Shown here: positions 17,654 to 26,717 of the stretch, piece after piece
Layout of the letters: every line of letters begins with the position of its first letter
Numbering within the stretch: position 1 is the stretch's first letter
Assembly: GCF_000710915.1 (NCBI RefSeq)
Contig: NZ_BAUA01000192.1
Location: 1-64,000, forward strand
Length of the DNA: 64,000 bases
Direction of reading: 5' to 3'
Origin: Nocardia brasiliensis IFM 10847
GTDB lineage: Bacteria > Actinomycetota > Actinomycetes > Mycobacteriales > Mycobacteriaceae
Notes under the pieces: generated by a model
Databases searched by the model: none
Told to the model about the DNA's origin: nothing
What the model saw: only the letters and a program-made list of their open reading frames with translations
Position numbers and translations under genes: made by a program

Positions 17654-18271
17654 ATGTCCGAACAGCAGGTCGGCGCCGTGGTGCGACGCGGGCGCGCGCG
17701 GGTCTGGCTGGTGGCCGCGATGCTCGTCGCCGCGCTGGTCGCCGCGGGGGTGGTCGGGGTGCGGTGGTGGCAGGACCGCACGCATCCGCCGGCGATCGCG
17801 GGCGAGCGGCTCACCGCGTTCCCCCCGATCGATCGTTCGGCTCTCGATCCGACGCAAGCTCGGGTGATCGCGGTGGCGGAGCGGGAGTTCCGGTCTCCGG
17901 GTGCGGGGGAGAAGTATGCCGAGGGGGTGCGGGAACCGTGGTGTGCCGACTTCGTCAGCTGGGTGATGCGCGAGTCCGGCGTACCGCTGGCCAACCCGAA
18001 TTCGGGCTCGTGGCGAATCCCCGGCGTCTACACCCTGCAGGAGTTCTACACGGGCGCTGACCGTTTCGTCCGTTTCGGCGACTATCGGCCGCGCACCGGT
18101 GACGTGATCCTCTACAGCGATGCCAGTCCGTTCAACCAGCACACCAACATCGTGCTGAAAACCGACGCGGACACCGTGACGACGTTGGGGGGCAACGAGT
18201 TCGGCGAAATCGGCCTGCATACGTTCCGGCTCGCGGAGGTGCCGGGGATCGTCGGATTCGGGCGGCTGTGA
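17654..18271 (+). CDS. Membrane-anchored CHAP-domain-like amidase/peptidase
   Basis: 205 residues. One N-terminal membrane segment (VWLVAAMLVAALVAAGVVGV) and then a CHAP-like cysteine hydrolase domain: catalytic cysteine in EPWCADFVSWVMRESG, histidine in FNQHTNIVLK, and the domain end TTLGGNEFGEIGLHTFRL. Such enzymes cut peptidoglycan stem peptides or act as cell-surface amidases. ATG 17654 is preferred over the adjacent TTG; the purine-rich CGGGGGAA upstream is the likely ribosome site. Confidence 0.82.
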   Translation: MSEQQVGAVVRRGRARVWLVAAMLVAALVAAGVVGVRWWQDRTHPPAIAGERLTAFPPIDRSALDPTQARVIAVAEREFRSPGAGEKYAEGVREPWCADFVSWVMRESGVPLANPNSGSWRIPGVYTLQEFYTGADRFVRFGDYRPRTGDVILYSDASPFNQHTNIVLKTDADTVTTLGGNEFGEIGLHTFRLAEVPGIVGFGRL

Positions 18272-18364
18272 ACGCCGCCGCGGCCACTGCGCGGCAACAG
18301 GCATTCCAGCAGGTGCGCAATTAGTTCTACGATAGAAGCGGCGGCGCCCGGCAGCGCCGTCGCC

Positions 18365-18405
18365 GATCCCCGCCCTGTCTCCCCCTCATCGACAGGACGG
18401 GGATC
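18365..18405 (+). terminator. Terminator after the CHAP-like gene
   Basis: GATCCCCGCCCTGTC / GACAGGACGGGGATC, 15-bp arms with one mismatch and an 11-nt loop. It stands between the CHAP-like gene and the next gene on the same strand. Confidence 0.7.
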
Positions 18406-18492
18406 TCGGGTTCAGCCGCGCGCAAGTTCCGGGCAATGTCGGTCGCGTACCGTGTCGGATGTCCATCGAGTGGTGAGGTTCCGGAACAACTG

Positions 18493-19620
18493 ATGCAGCC
18501 GACCGACGAAACGAGCAGCGATCCCGACTGGATCGACTACGCCGCCTTCGGCGAGCGCTTCGTCACGCACGCGGTGACGAAGGATCGGGTCGAGGCCGCG
18601 GTGGCCGGTGTGACCGGGCGCGGCATGACGATCGGGCCGTTCTCCATCGGCCCGGCCGGGCTCGCCGGATTCGTCGCCGAGGGCAAGGTCGGTACACCGG
18701 AGGTATTGCACAGCGGCCCCGATGTCACGTTCGAGGTCACCGTGCCGGTGTCGTTGGCGCTGAAGGTGATGCTGGGCGGCAAGAAGCTGCGGCTCGAGGC
18801 GCGCGTCGAGGTCGACCTGACCCTGCACGCGCGCACCGCCGATCCGCTGCTGATCGTCATCGATATCCCGCCGATCACCCAGCGTGACATCAGCTTCGTG
18901 CTGCGGGCCCAGGCCGAGGATTCGGCGTTGGAAATGCTGCTCGATCCGATCGCGGGCCTCGTGCAGCGGGAGGTCGCGTCCCGGGTGAACGGCATGCTCG
19001 CCGATCCGCAGGCCCGTCGCGCGCGCGTGTTCGACGTGGAAGCGCTGGTGAGCGGCACTCGGTCCGAGCATCGGGAGCAGGCCGAATTCGACTGGATCGG
19101 CTACGACGAATTCGGGCACCGCTTCTTCTCCCGCATCGTCACCCGCGATCGAGTGCTGCACGTGGTGGAGAAGATGGCGGGACGGCCGATCGAGGTCGGC
19201 CCGCTCAAGACCGGCCCGCGCAACGCGGCGACGGTCACCGTGCGCGGCGCCATCCGGGTGCCGCAGCTGGCCGACAAGGCCGATACGCCACGGGCTTTCG
19301 ACCTGACCCTGCCGATCGGCCTGGACATCACCGTCGACGTGCTCAAGGCCAACCGTTACCGCGCCGACGTCGAGGTGCCGCTGGTGCTGACGGCGCGCGC
19401 CGCGGACCCGTTGCTCGTGATCATCGATGTGCCGCCGCCGGATCGGGACGAGATCCGGCTGGAGTTCAAGGCGCACGGGGTGCGCGCGGCCACGCTCGGC
19501 GCCCTGGCCGGCATCAAGAAGCAGGTCATCGCGCAGGTCGCCGGCGTCGTTGGTAAGGAGCTGGCAGACAGCTCCGGCCGGACCATCGATGTCGCGGCCC
19601 GCATCGACGGCACCGCGTAG
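18493..19620 (+). CDS. Protein of unknown function built of two homologous halves
   Basis: About 375 residues, no signal peptide. Residues about 10-190 and 200-375 are copies of one domain: DWIDYAAFGERFVTHAVTKDRV against DWIGYDEFGHRFFSRIVTRDRV, then LTLHARTADPLLIVIDIPP against LVLTARAADPLLVIIDVPP. The alternating beta pattern and the phrase ADPLL.VIDVPP are the most conserved. I do not recognise the family, though tandem beta-rich domains of this size can bind lipids (speculation). ATG 18493 is chosen because the duplicated domain begins right after it; a start at 18436 is possible. Confidence 0.75.
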   Translation: MQPTDETSSDPDWIDYAAFGERFVTHAVTKDRVEAAVAGVTGRGMTIGPFSIGPAGLAGFVAEGKVGTPEVLHSGPDVTFEVTVPVSLALKVMLGGKKLRLEARVEVDLTLHARTADPLLIVIDIPPITQRDISFVLRAQAEDSALEMLLDPIAGLVQREVASRVNGMLADPQARRARVFDVEALVSGTRSEHREQAEFDWIGYDEFGHRFFSRIVTRDRVLHVVEKMAGRPIEVGPLKTGPRNAATVTVRGAIRVPQLADKADTPRAFDLTLPIGLDITVDVLKANRYRADVEVPLVLTARAADPLLVIIDVPPPDRDEIRLEFKAHGVRAATLGALAGIKKQVIAQVAGVVGKELADSSGRTIDVAARIDGTA

Positions 19621-19837
19621 CCCCTGCTCGGCCGACTCGAGCATGTGACCAATGTGAACAGCTGTGTCCCGTGGGTCTGGCGGTTCCCATGTGATTGTGG
19701 TGAAATGAGTGCACGTTCGAGGCTCCCGGCGCGCAGGCAAAAGGTATGGGGAAGGTGCGCCGGGTCGGCTGCGACGCCTGCGAAGGGCCGATTGAGCACT
19801 GCCATCCATGGTCGGGGTTGCGCGAAGGAGTCCTGCG

Positions 19838-20551
19838 ATGCGTTCGATGTCTCTGTCCCGCCGCCGCCTGCTCGGCTATGCCGCCGCCACGGCCGCGCTC
19901 GGGGTGACCGCGGCCGCCGCGCCCGCCACGGCCCGGCAGCAGCTCGGCACGTTGATCGACTATTCAGGCGGGGTGCCCTCGGCGCAGGCGATCAAAGAGG
20001 CCGGGCATCTCGGCGTGATCCGCTACGTCTCGGACCGCCGCCCCGGCGCGGAATGGATGGTCGGTAAGCCGTTGCTGGCCAACGAGGTCGACCAGCTGCA
20101 CAACGCCGGGCTGCACATCGTGTCCTGCTACCAGTTCGGCAAGGGACCGACCGCGGACTGGCGCGGTGGCTTCGACGCCGGGATCAAGCACGCACAGCGC
20201 GGACTCGAACTGCACCGCGCCGCAGGCGGTCCCGAGGGCGTGCCGATCTACGCATCGATCGACGACAACCCGGATCCGGTCGAATTCACCACGATGATCG
20301 CGCCCTACCTGCTCGGCTGGCAGGAGATACTCGGCCGCGAGAACACCGGCATGTACGCCAACGCGCCGACCATCGAACTGGCCAACGCCGCGGGCCTGGC
20401 CACCTATTACTGGCAGCACAATTGGGGCACGCCGAAAGGTTTCGTGCACCCCGCCGCCGACCTGCACCAGTTCGAGATCGATAAGCGCTCGCTGGACGGC
20501 ATCGGCATCGACCTCAACAACATCCTGCACGACGACTTCGGCCAGTGGTGA
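19838..20551 (+). CDS. Tat-exported DUF1906 protein (glycoside-hydrolase-like, Rv2525c type)
   Basis: 237 residues. The signal peptide has a twin-arginine motif (SRRRLLGYAAATAALGVTAAAAPATA). The mature domain is DUF1906, a TIM-barrel resembling GH25 lysozymes: LIDYSGGVPSAQAIKEAGHLGVIRYVSDRRPG, IYASIDDNPDP and GMYANAPTIELANAAG. The M. tuberculosis homologue Rv2525c is a Tat substrate linked to cell-wall metabolism. AAGGAG lies 8 bp before ATG 19838; an in-frame GTG at 19808 is less likely. Confidence 0.9.
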   Translation: MRSMSLSRRRLLGYAAATAALGVTAAAAPATARQQLGTLIDYSGGVPSAQAIKEAGHLGVIRYVSDRRPGAEWMVGKPLLANEVDQLHNAGLHIVSCYQFGKGPTADWRGGFDAGIKHAQRGLELHRAAGGPEGVPIYASIDDNPDPVEFTTMIAPYLLGWQEILGRENTGMYANAPTIELANAAGLATYYWQHNWGTPKGFVHPAADLHQFEIDKRSLDGIGIDLNNILHDDFGQW

Positions 20552-20572
20552 GCGCCGCGGCCTAGGCGCCGC

Positions 20573-20932
20573 TCAGGTCTGGCTGTGAGTGACCGGCGCG
20601 ACGCGCAGGTCCGGTTCGTCGTCGGGGACGACGCGCAGCGCGGGCCGGGTATCGGGCGCTTCGTGGTCGCCGAGCCAGGAGAACAGCGACCAGCGCGAGA
20701 GCCCGGAGAACGCCGAGCCGAGGCTGGTGAACGAGAACGAGGACAGCGCCGACCCGAACGAACCCACCGACCCGATCGAGAGCACCGAGCCGACACTGCC
20801 GATCGACAGGATCGAGTAGGCCGAGCCGATGGAGAGAATGGAGCCTTCGGACCGGAAGGACAGGATCGATCGATGGGAGCGCCTGCTCCGAATCGAGTGG
20901 CCGGGCCGTATCGAGTGTTCGATCGTCGCCAT
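20573..20932 (-). CDS. Repeat protein with serine at every third residue
   Basis: 119 residues from ATG 20932. From about residue 13 to 86 serine recurs at every third position without a break (SIR SRR SHR SIL SFR SEG SIL SIG SAY SIL SIG SVG ... SLF S), about 24 triplets. A 9-residue super-repeat is visible in the middle (SILSIGSVG type). The C-terminal 30 residues are acidic and proline-containing (DHEAPDTRPALRVVPDDEPDLRV). No signal peptide or membrane segment is evident. I do not know the function; the exact triplet period suggests an extended fold with three residues per turn. It converges with the DUF1906 gene, 21 bp between stops. Confidence 0.6.
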   Translation of the reverse strand: MATIEHSIRPGHSIRSRRSHRSILSFRSEGSILSIGSAYSILSIGSVGSVLSIGSVGSFGSALSSFSFTSLGSAFSGLSRWSLFSWLGDHEAPDTRPALRVVPDDEPDLRVAPVTHSQT

Positions 20933-21007
20933 AGTTAGCGGTCTACCACAACCGGCGAGCACGTATAGGTCATCGCGGCGTTTCGCCACCGGGTTGGCAC
21001 AGGAACG

Positions 21008-21043
21008 ACAAAGGCGGCGACCCGAATGGGTCGCCGCCTTTGT
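21008..21043 (-). terminator. Strong terminator of the secreted-protein gene
   Basis: Perfect 16-bp arms ACAAAGGCGGCGACCC / GGGTCGCCGCCTTTGT with a GAAT loop, starting 12 bp after the stop codon of the gene at 21055-21840. Confidence 0.85.
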
Positions 21044-21054
21044 GCTCGGAAAAC

Positions 21055-21840
21055 CTATGCGACGGTGAAGAAGCCCAGGGTCGGCAGGAACGAGCAGGTG
21101 CGCGGTTCCGCGTCGGCGGCCTGGGTGGTCAGCGAACCGGAGATCACCGCGACGATCCGGCCCGCGCCGGTGTCGGCGATCGCGGACAGGGTGGCCGGGC
21201 CGCCGGGGTTGATCTTGGCCTCATCGGTCAGCGGCAGGATGCCGGACTGGCGGGTGTCCAGGTTCATCCACTGCACCGACATCGGCGGGTTCTGTTCCGG
21301 CGTCGGCGATTTGGTGCCGAGCGCGGTGAACACGAAGCCGGCCTGGCCCGCCTTCGGTCCGGGCGGCGGCAGCTGCGCCGGGCCCGCCACGGCGAGTGCG
21401 GTACCGACCGAGTCGGCGGTCGGGCCGATGCAGCCCTTGCCGATGGTCGGGTACAGGAACTGGGCGATGACCGGGCCCTCCTGCGGCAGTTCGGGGCCGC
21501 CGCCACCGCTGCCGTCCAGGAAGGTGATGATCCGCTCCAGCGTGGACTTGATCTGCGGAGGCAGGCCCAGCGTCGCCAGCAGCCTGCGGGCCTGATCGAG
21601 GATGGCCGACTGCGGACCGGCCGCGATATCGGCGGGCCCGGCGATCGAGCCGACGATGGCGGGGGCCAGGGCGGCGAGCGCGTCGACCGGGACGCCCTCG
21701 GGGACCATGGGCACGGCGTTGGGAGTCGCCGCAGGCGCGGGCGCGGGCGCGGCGACTGCTGTCGTCGGCGCGGCAAGCGTGGCGCTCACCGCAATGGCGA
21801 GCGCGGACAATGCGATCCGCGATCCTCGGGTGCGAAGCAC
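21055..21840 (-). CDS. Secreted alanine/proline-rich protein, probably Rv1157c-like
   Basis: 261 residues with a Sec signal peptide (IALSALAIAVSATLAAPTTAVAAPAPA, cleavage probably at AVA-AP). The mature protein starts with an alanine/proline-rich stretch, then a helical segment (ILDQARRLLATLGLPPQIKSTLERIITFL), a PELPQEG linker and a domain with two cysteines (GKGCIG and RTCSF) that could form a disulfide. Next to pimE M. tuberculosis has alanine/proline-rich exported proteins (Rv1157c, Rv1158c), so this is their likely counterpart by position. Function unknown. Confidence 0.8.
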   Translation of the reverse strand: MLRTRGSRIALSALAIAVSATLAAPTTAVAAPAPAPAATPNAVPMVPEGVPVDALAALAPAIVGSIAGPADIAAGPQSAILDQARRLLATLGLPPQIKSTLERIITFLDGSGGGGPELPQEGPVIAQFLYPTIGKGCIGPTADSVGTALAVAGPAQLPPPGPKAGQAGFVFTALGTKSPTPEQNPPMSVQWMNLDTRQSGILPLTDEAKINPGGPATLSAIADTGAGRIVAVISGSLTTQAADAEPRTCSFLPTLGFFTVA

Positions 21841-22093
21841 TGGTCTAGCCGTCCTTACCTCGGGTACATCTGGGCCGATGCTGAAAAGCCATCGTTTCGG
21901 GGGTCACTCTAGGGACATCACGGCTATGTGTACAGCGGCAGTGCCCTACAGGTCGTGCGGACGATCAGTGATATCAGACGGTAGCGCGTGAAGGATGTTA
22001 CTGGTGTGAAAGGTGATGTAAATGTTATCAGTGATTCGAGGTCGGAGCAGCACAGATCGACGCTGCGGTTAATCTAATCCGAGCCATCCGTTC
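21841..22093. promoter_or_regulatory. Divergent intergenic region, secreted protein and pimE
   Basis: 253 bp, less GC-rich than the surrounding genes, with stretches such as GTGTGAAAGGTGATGTAAATGTTATCAGTG near 22005-22030. It must hold the promoters of both divergent genes. No clear operator was found. Confidence 0.4.
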
Positions 22094-23380
22094 TTGTCGC
22101 CGAACACCCGCATCGTGCGAGTGTCGGGCCGACGCACCGCACCCGAGTCGAAAGCCTGCGATTTGAACCGTCACCTTCGATGGGCCGTGCTCGCGCTCGG
22201 CCTGTCCGTGTTGGCCAGGCTGTGCTGGATGTTGTTCACCGAGAACGGAAGCAACGTCGTCGACCTGCACGTCTACGTGGACGGTTCGGCCGCGCTGTTG
22301 ACCGATCGGCTCTATGACTTCACCTACGCGGAGAAGACGCCGGACTTCCCGCTGCCGTTCACCTATCCGCCCTTCGCCGCGCTTGTCTTCTTCCCGCTGC
22401 ACTTTCTGCCCTTCGGTGTCGTCTCGGTCGGCTGGCTGCTGGCCACCGTCGCCGCGCTCTACGGCGTGGTGCGCATCGCGATCGAGCTGATCCTCGGCGC
22501 GGATCGCGCTCGCGAGTGGCAGACCGGCGTGGTCGGCTGGACCGCGGTCGGGGTGTGGATGGAGCCGGTGCGGACCACCATCGACTACGGCCAGGTCAAC
22601 GTGTTCCTGGTGCTCGGCGCGATGCTCGCGGTGCGCAGTTCGCGCTGGTGGATCTCGGGTGGCCTGGTCGGCATCGTCGCCGGGATCAAGCTGACCCCGG
22701 CGATCAGCGGCCTCTACTTCGTCGCGCGCAGGCGCTGGGCCACCGTGGTCTGCTCGGCGCTGGTGTTCGGGGCGACGGTCGGGCTCAGTTTCCTGATCGC
22801 GCCGCACGAGGCGCGGCGCTATTTCGGCACCCTGCTCGGCGACGCCGATCGGATCGGGCCGGTCGGCTCGGTGTGGAATCAGTCGCTGCGTGGCGCGATG
22901 AGCCGAATCCTCGGCTACGACGTGCAATCCGGGCCGTGGTGGCTGGCGGGGGTGCTGATCGTCGCGGTGCTGGCGTTGCTGGCGTGGCGGGCGCTCGCGC
23001 CGGACGATCGCATGGGCACGCTGGTGCTCGTGCAGTTCTTCGGTTTGCTCGTCTCGCCGATTTCCTGGTCGCACCACTGGGTCTGGCTGGTGCCGACGGT
23101 GCTGTGGCTGCTGTACGGGCCGCTGCGGGAGGTCCGGGGGGCCAAGCTGATCGCGGGCTACTGGCTGGTGACCACGCTCATCGGCGTGCCGTGGGTGCTG
23201 TCGTTCTTCCAGGATTCGATCTGGACCATTCCACGCCCGGCCGTGCTCGCCTGGCTCGGCACGGTGAATGTGTTCGGCGCGTTGGTGTTGTTCGTCTGGG
23301 TGATCTGGACAGGACGTGGTCGGACGACGCCGGCGGGGCCGACAGTGACGGCGGCCGAAGGCCAGGCGCGCGCCGCGTAG
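22094..23380 (+). CDS. pimE: Polyprenol-phosphate-mannose alpha-1,2-mannosyltransferase PimE (GT87)
   Basis: About 428 residues, polytopic, GT-C fold of family GT87. The catalytic aspartate region in the first extracytoplasmic loop is VVDLHVYVDGSAALLTDRLYDF. Further family features are TYPPFAALVFFPL, TIDYGQVNVFLVLGAM and SPISWSHHWVWLVP. PimE adds the first alpha-1,2-linked mannose (PIM4 to PIM5) on the periplasmic face, using polyprenol-phosphate-mannose. Its position next to the pterin dehydratase, typA and lpqW matches Rv1159. The start is uncertain: TTG 22094 is the longest, TTG 22163 is possible. Confidence 0.88.
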   Translation: MSPNTRIVRVSGRRTAPESKACDLNRHLRWAVLALGLSVLARLCWMLFTENGSNVVDLHVYVDGSAALLTDRLYDFTYAEKTPDFPLPFTYPPFAALVFFPLHFLPFGVVSVGWLLATVAALYGVVRIAIELILGADRAREWQTGVVGWTAVGVWMEPVRTTIDYGQVNVFLVLGAMLAVRSSRWWISGGLVGIVAGIKLTPAISGLYFVARRRWATVVCSALVFGATVGLSFLIAPHEARRYFGTLLGDADRIGPVGSVWNQSLRGAMSRILGYDVQSGPWWLAGVLIVAVLALLAWRALAPDDRMGTLVLVQFFGLLVSPISWSHHWVWLVPTVLWLLYGPLREVRGAKLIAGYWLVTTLIGVPWVLSFFQDSIWTIPRPAVLAWLGTVNVFGALVLFVWVIWTGRGRTTPAGPTVTAAEGQARAA

Positions 23381-23394
23381 CCACGGCGCGCGCC
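23365..23394. terminator. Hairpin between convergent pimE and pterin dehydratase
   Basis: Perfect 11-bp GC arms GGCGCGCGCCG / CGGCGCGCGCC with an 8-nt loop; overlaps the pimE stop codon and ends 8 bp before the end of the convergent gene. Confidence 0.7.
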
Positions 23395-23401
23395 CGCGGC
23401 C

Positions 23402-23698
23402 TCAGCCGAGTTCGCCCGCCAGCCGATCGATCTCGCGCGCGAGATCGATGTCCAGCACGGTGAGCCCGCCGGAGTCGTGGGTGGACAGCGCGAAGGTCAC
23501 CTTGCGCCAGCGGATGTCGATATCGGGATGATGGTTGGCCTCCTCGGCCGCCGTCGCGACCTGCCGGACGAGCTCGATGCCCGCGAGGAAGCTGGGCGCT
23601 TGCACGGTACGGCTGATGACGTCACCGTCTCTGGACCATTCGGGGAGCCCGGTCAGGGCCTCGGCGAGTTCGGTCTCGGTCAGCAATGGCTTGCTCAT
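23402..23698 (-). CDS. Pterin-4-alpha-carbinolamine dehydratase
   Basis: 98 residues, the normal size. The active-site signature is EEANHHPDIDIRWRKVTFALSTHDSGGLT, with the two histidines and the later THDSGG characteristic of PhhB/DCoH. It dehydrates 4a-hydroxytetrahydropterin. M. tuberculosis has a homologue (Rv1159A) at the same position, convergent with pimE here. No aromatic hydroxylase is visible nearby, so the physiological partner is unknown. Confidence 0.93.
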   Translation of the reverse strand: MSKPLLTETELAEALTGLPEWSRDGDVISRTVQAPSFLAGIELVRQVATAAEEANHHPDIDIRWRKVTFALSTHDSGGLTVLDIDLAREIDRLAGELG

Positions 23699-23794
23699 AA
23701 CCCGGTTCTACTCCTGTGCGCGAAGTGATGTCCGTCATTGCGGGACAGACCGGGTGCGACGCGGTGGACGGGGCGACCGAACCGCGGGCGAGGG

Positions 23795-23983
23795 TCAGGC
23801 GGCGCGCGCCACCTTCAGCGCCTTTTTCAGGTCTTTACCGCAGATGCCTGCGGCTTCGCACTTCTTCATCCGCATAATGACCACAGGGCATTTCAGGCAG
23901 CGTGTCTTCTTGCGACAGCACTTCTTCTTGGGTTTCAGGCGCGAAACCTGCTTTGCTTTGACCTTGCCCACGCCGGTTAGCAT
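23795..23983 (-). CDS. Small lysine- and cysteine-rich protein
   Basis: 62 residues, very basic (about one third Lys/Arg) with six cysteines in KKKCCRKKTRCLKCPVV and MKKCEAAGICGKDL. The spacing CxxC plus later cysteines could bind zinc or nucleic acid (inference). Start ATG 23983, or GTG 23971. No Shine-Dalgarno sequence is seen. It lies between the pterin dehydratase and the divergent typA. I recall similar short proteins in related actinomycetes but know no function. Confidence 0.65.
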   Translation of the reverse strand: MLTGVGKVKAKQVSRLKPKKKCCRKKTRCLKCPVVIMRMKKCEAAGICGKDLKKALKVARAA

Positions 23984-24124
23984 ACCCTAAGTCGAGTGCC
24001 TGAAACTCTGCGGCGAGCCGGACACAGGTACTGTATAGACGGCCGCAATGCCCGGTGAGTTTCGATTCTCCACCTGTTTGCAGGGGTCGGCCGGTACCTA
24101 CACCTAACAGCAGGAGGATTCAGC

Positions 24125-26023
<1,899 letters not shown>

Positions 26024-26042
26024 TCGTTTCCGGGCCAACGCC

Positions 26043-26079
26043 GATTCCGGCCGCCGCACACCCTGCGGTCGCCGGAATC
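26043..26079 (+). terminator. typA terminator
   Basis: GATTCCGGC / GCCGGAATC, 9-bp perfect arms, with an inner stem CCGC / GCGG inside the loop, starting 20 bp after the typA stop. Confidence 0.65.
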
Positions 26080-26717
26080 CCGCGCCGAATACCCGGCCGG
26101 ACCGTCGACAGTTTTTCCGGCGATGGTCCGGCCGAGTTGAATTCTCCGGGAATTCTGGGCAGCCGATCGGATCAATTGAGTGGGTGTTGTCCCCGGATTC
26201 TTTTCGCTGCGCGGATATTCCGCAGCAACCCGCGTCTCCGGGGTGAACGCGCCGGTCGAATGTTGTCGAGATCTATATGCGAGAGATGCCTATTCGAGCG
26301 GCGCCGGCGTTCGTGTTCCGGGAATTACCCGACCGCGGTGGTTTTCGTGGCCGCGGGGATGCGCCGCGGCGGCGAGTCCGTCGCGGTGACGGTGGCTTCC
26401 TGGCCTGACGCGGGTTGACGACGGGCCGGGCACGTGCGGCTGCCGCCGTCGAACGGATCGTTCGGGCCCGGCCGCGGTAGCGAATATCGGACGGCCCGCA
26501 CCGAAGTCGCGGCCGAGTAATGCGAATGCCGAATGTTTGCCCCGGTGCGTCGCTCGGGCAATTACCACGAGTGGTCGTAGATCTTATGCGCGCATTGTCG
26601 CTATCGGACCGGGTCGGCGTTGCCGGGATTCCGCCGGACCGGTGCGGTAGAGTCCGCAGGCGTGAAAGCGGGCGTAGAAAAAGGTGCGAAGCGGCTCGGC
26701 GCGGTAGCGTGCGCAGC
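26080..26717. other. Long non-coding gap upstream of lpqW
   Basis: 638 bp without a credible gene; base composition is visibly lower in GC than the neighbours and frames lack the usual third-position GC bias. It contains a duplicated EcoRI-like near-palindrome (GAATTC-TCCGG-GAATTC, 26138-26154) and two further GGGAATT or similar words. It probably holds the lpqW promoter; the rest may be decayed sequence. Confidence 0.5.

Noticed and set aside
26138..26154. Insertion-sequence end or attachment site from the GAATTC duplication
   Set aside because: No transposase, no long inverted repeats and no target duplication nearby.
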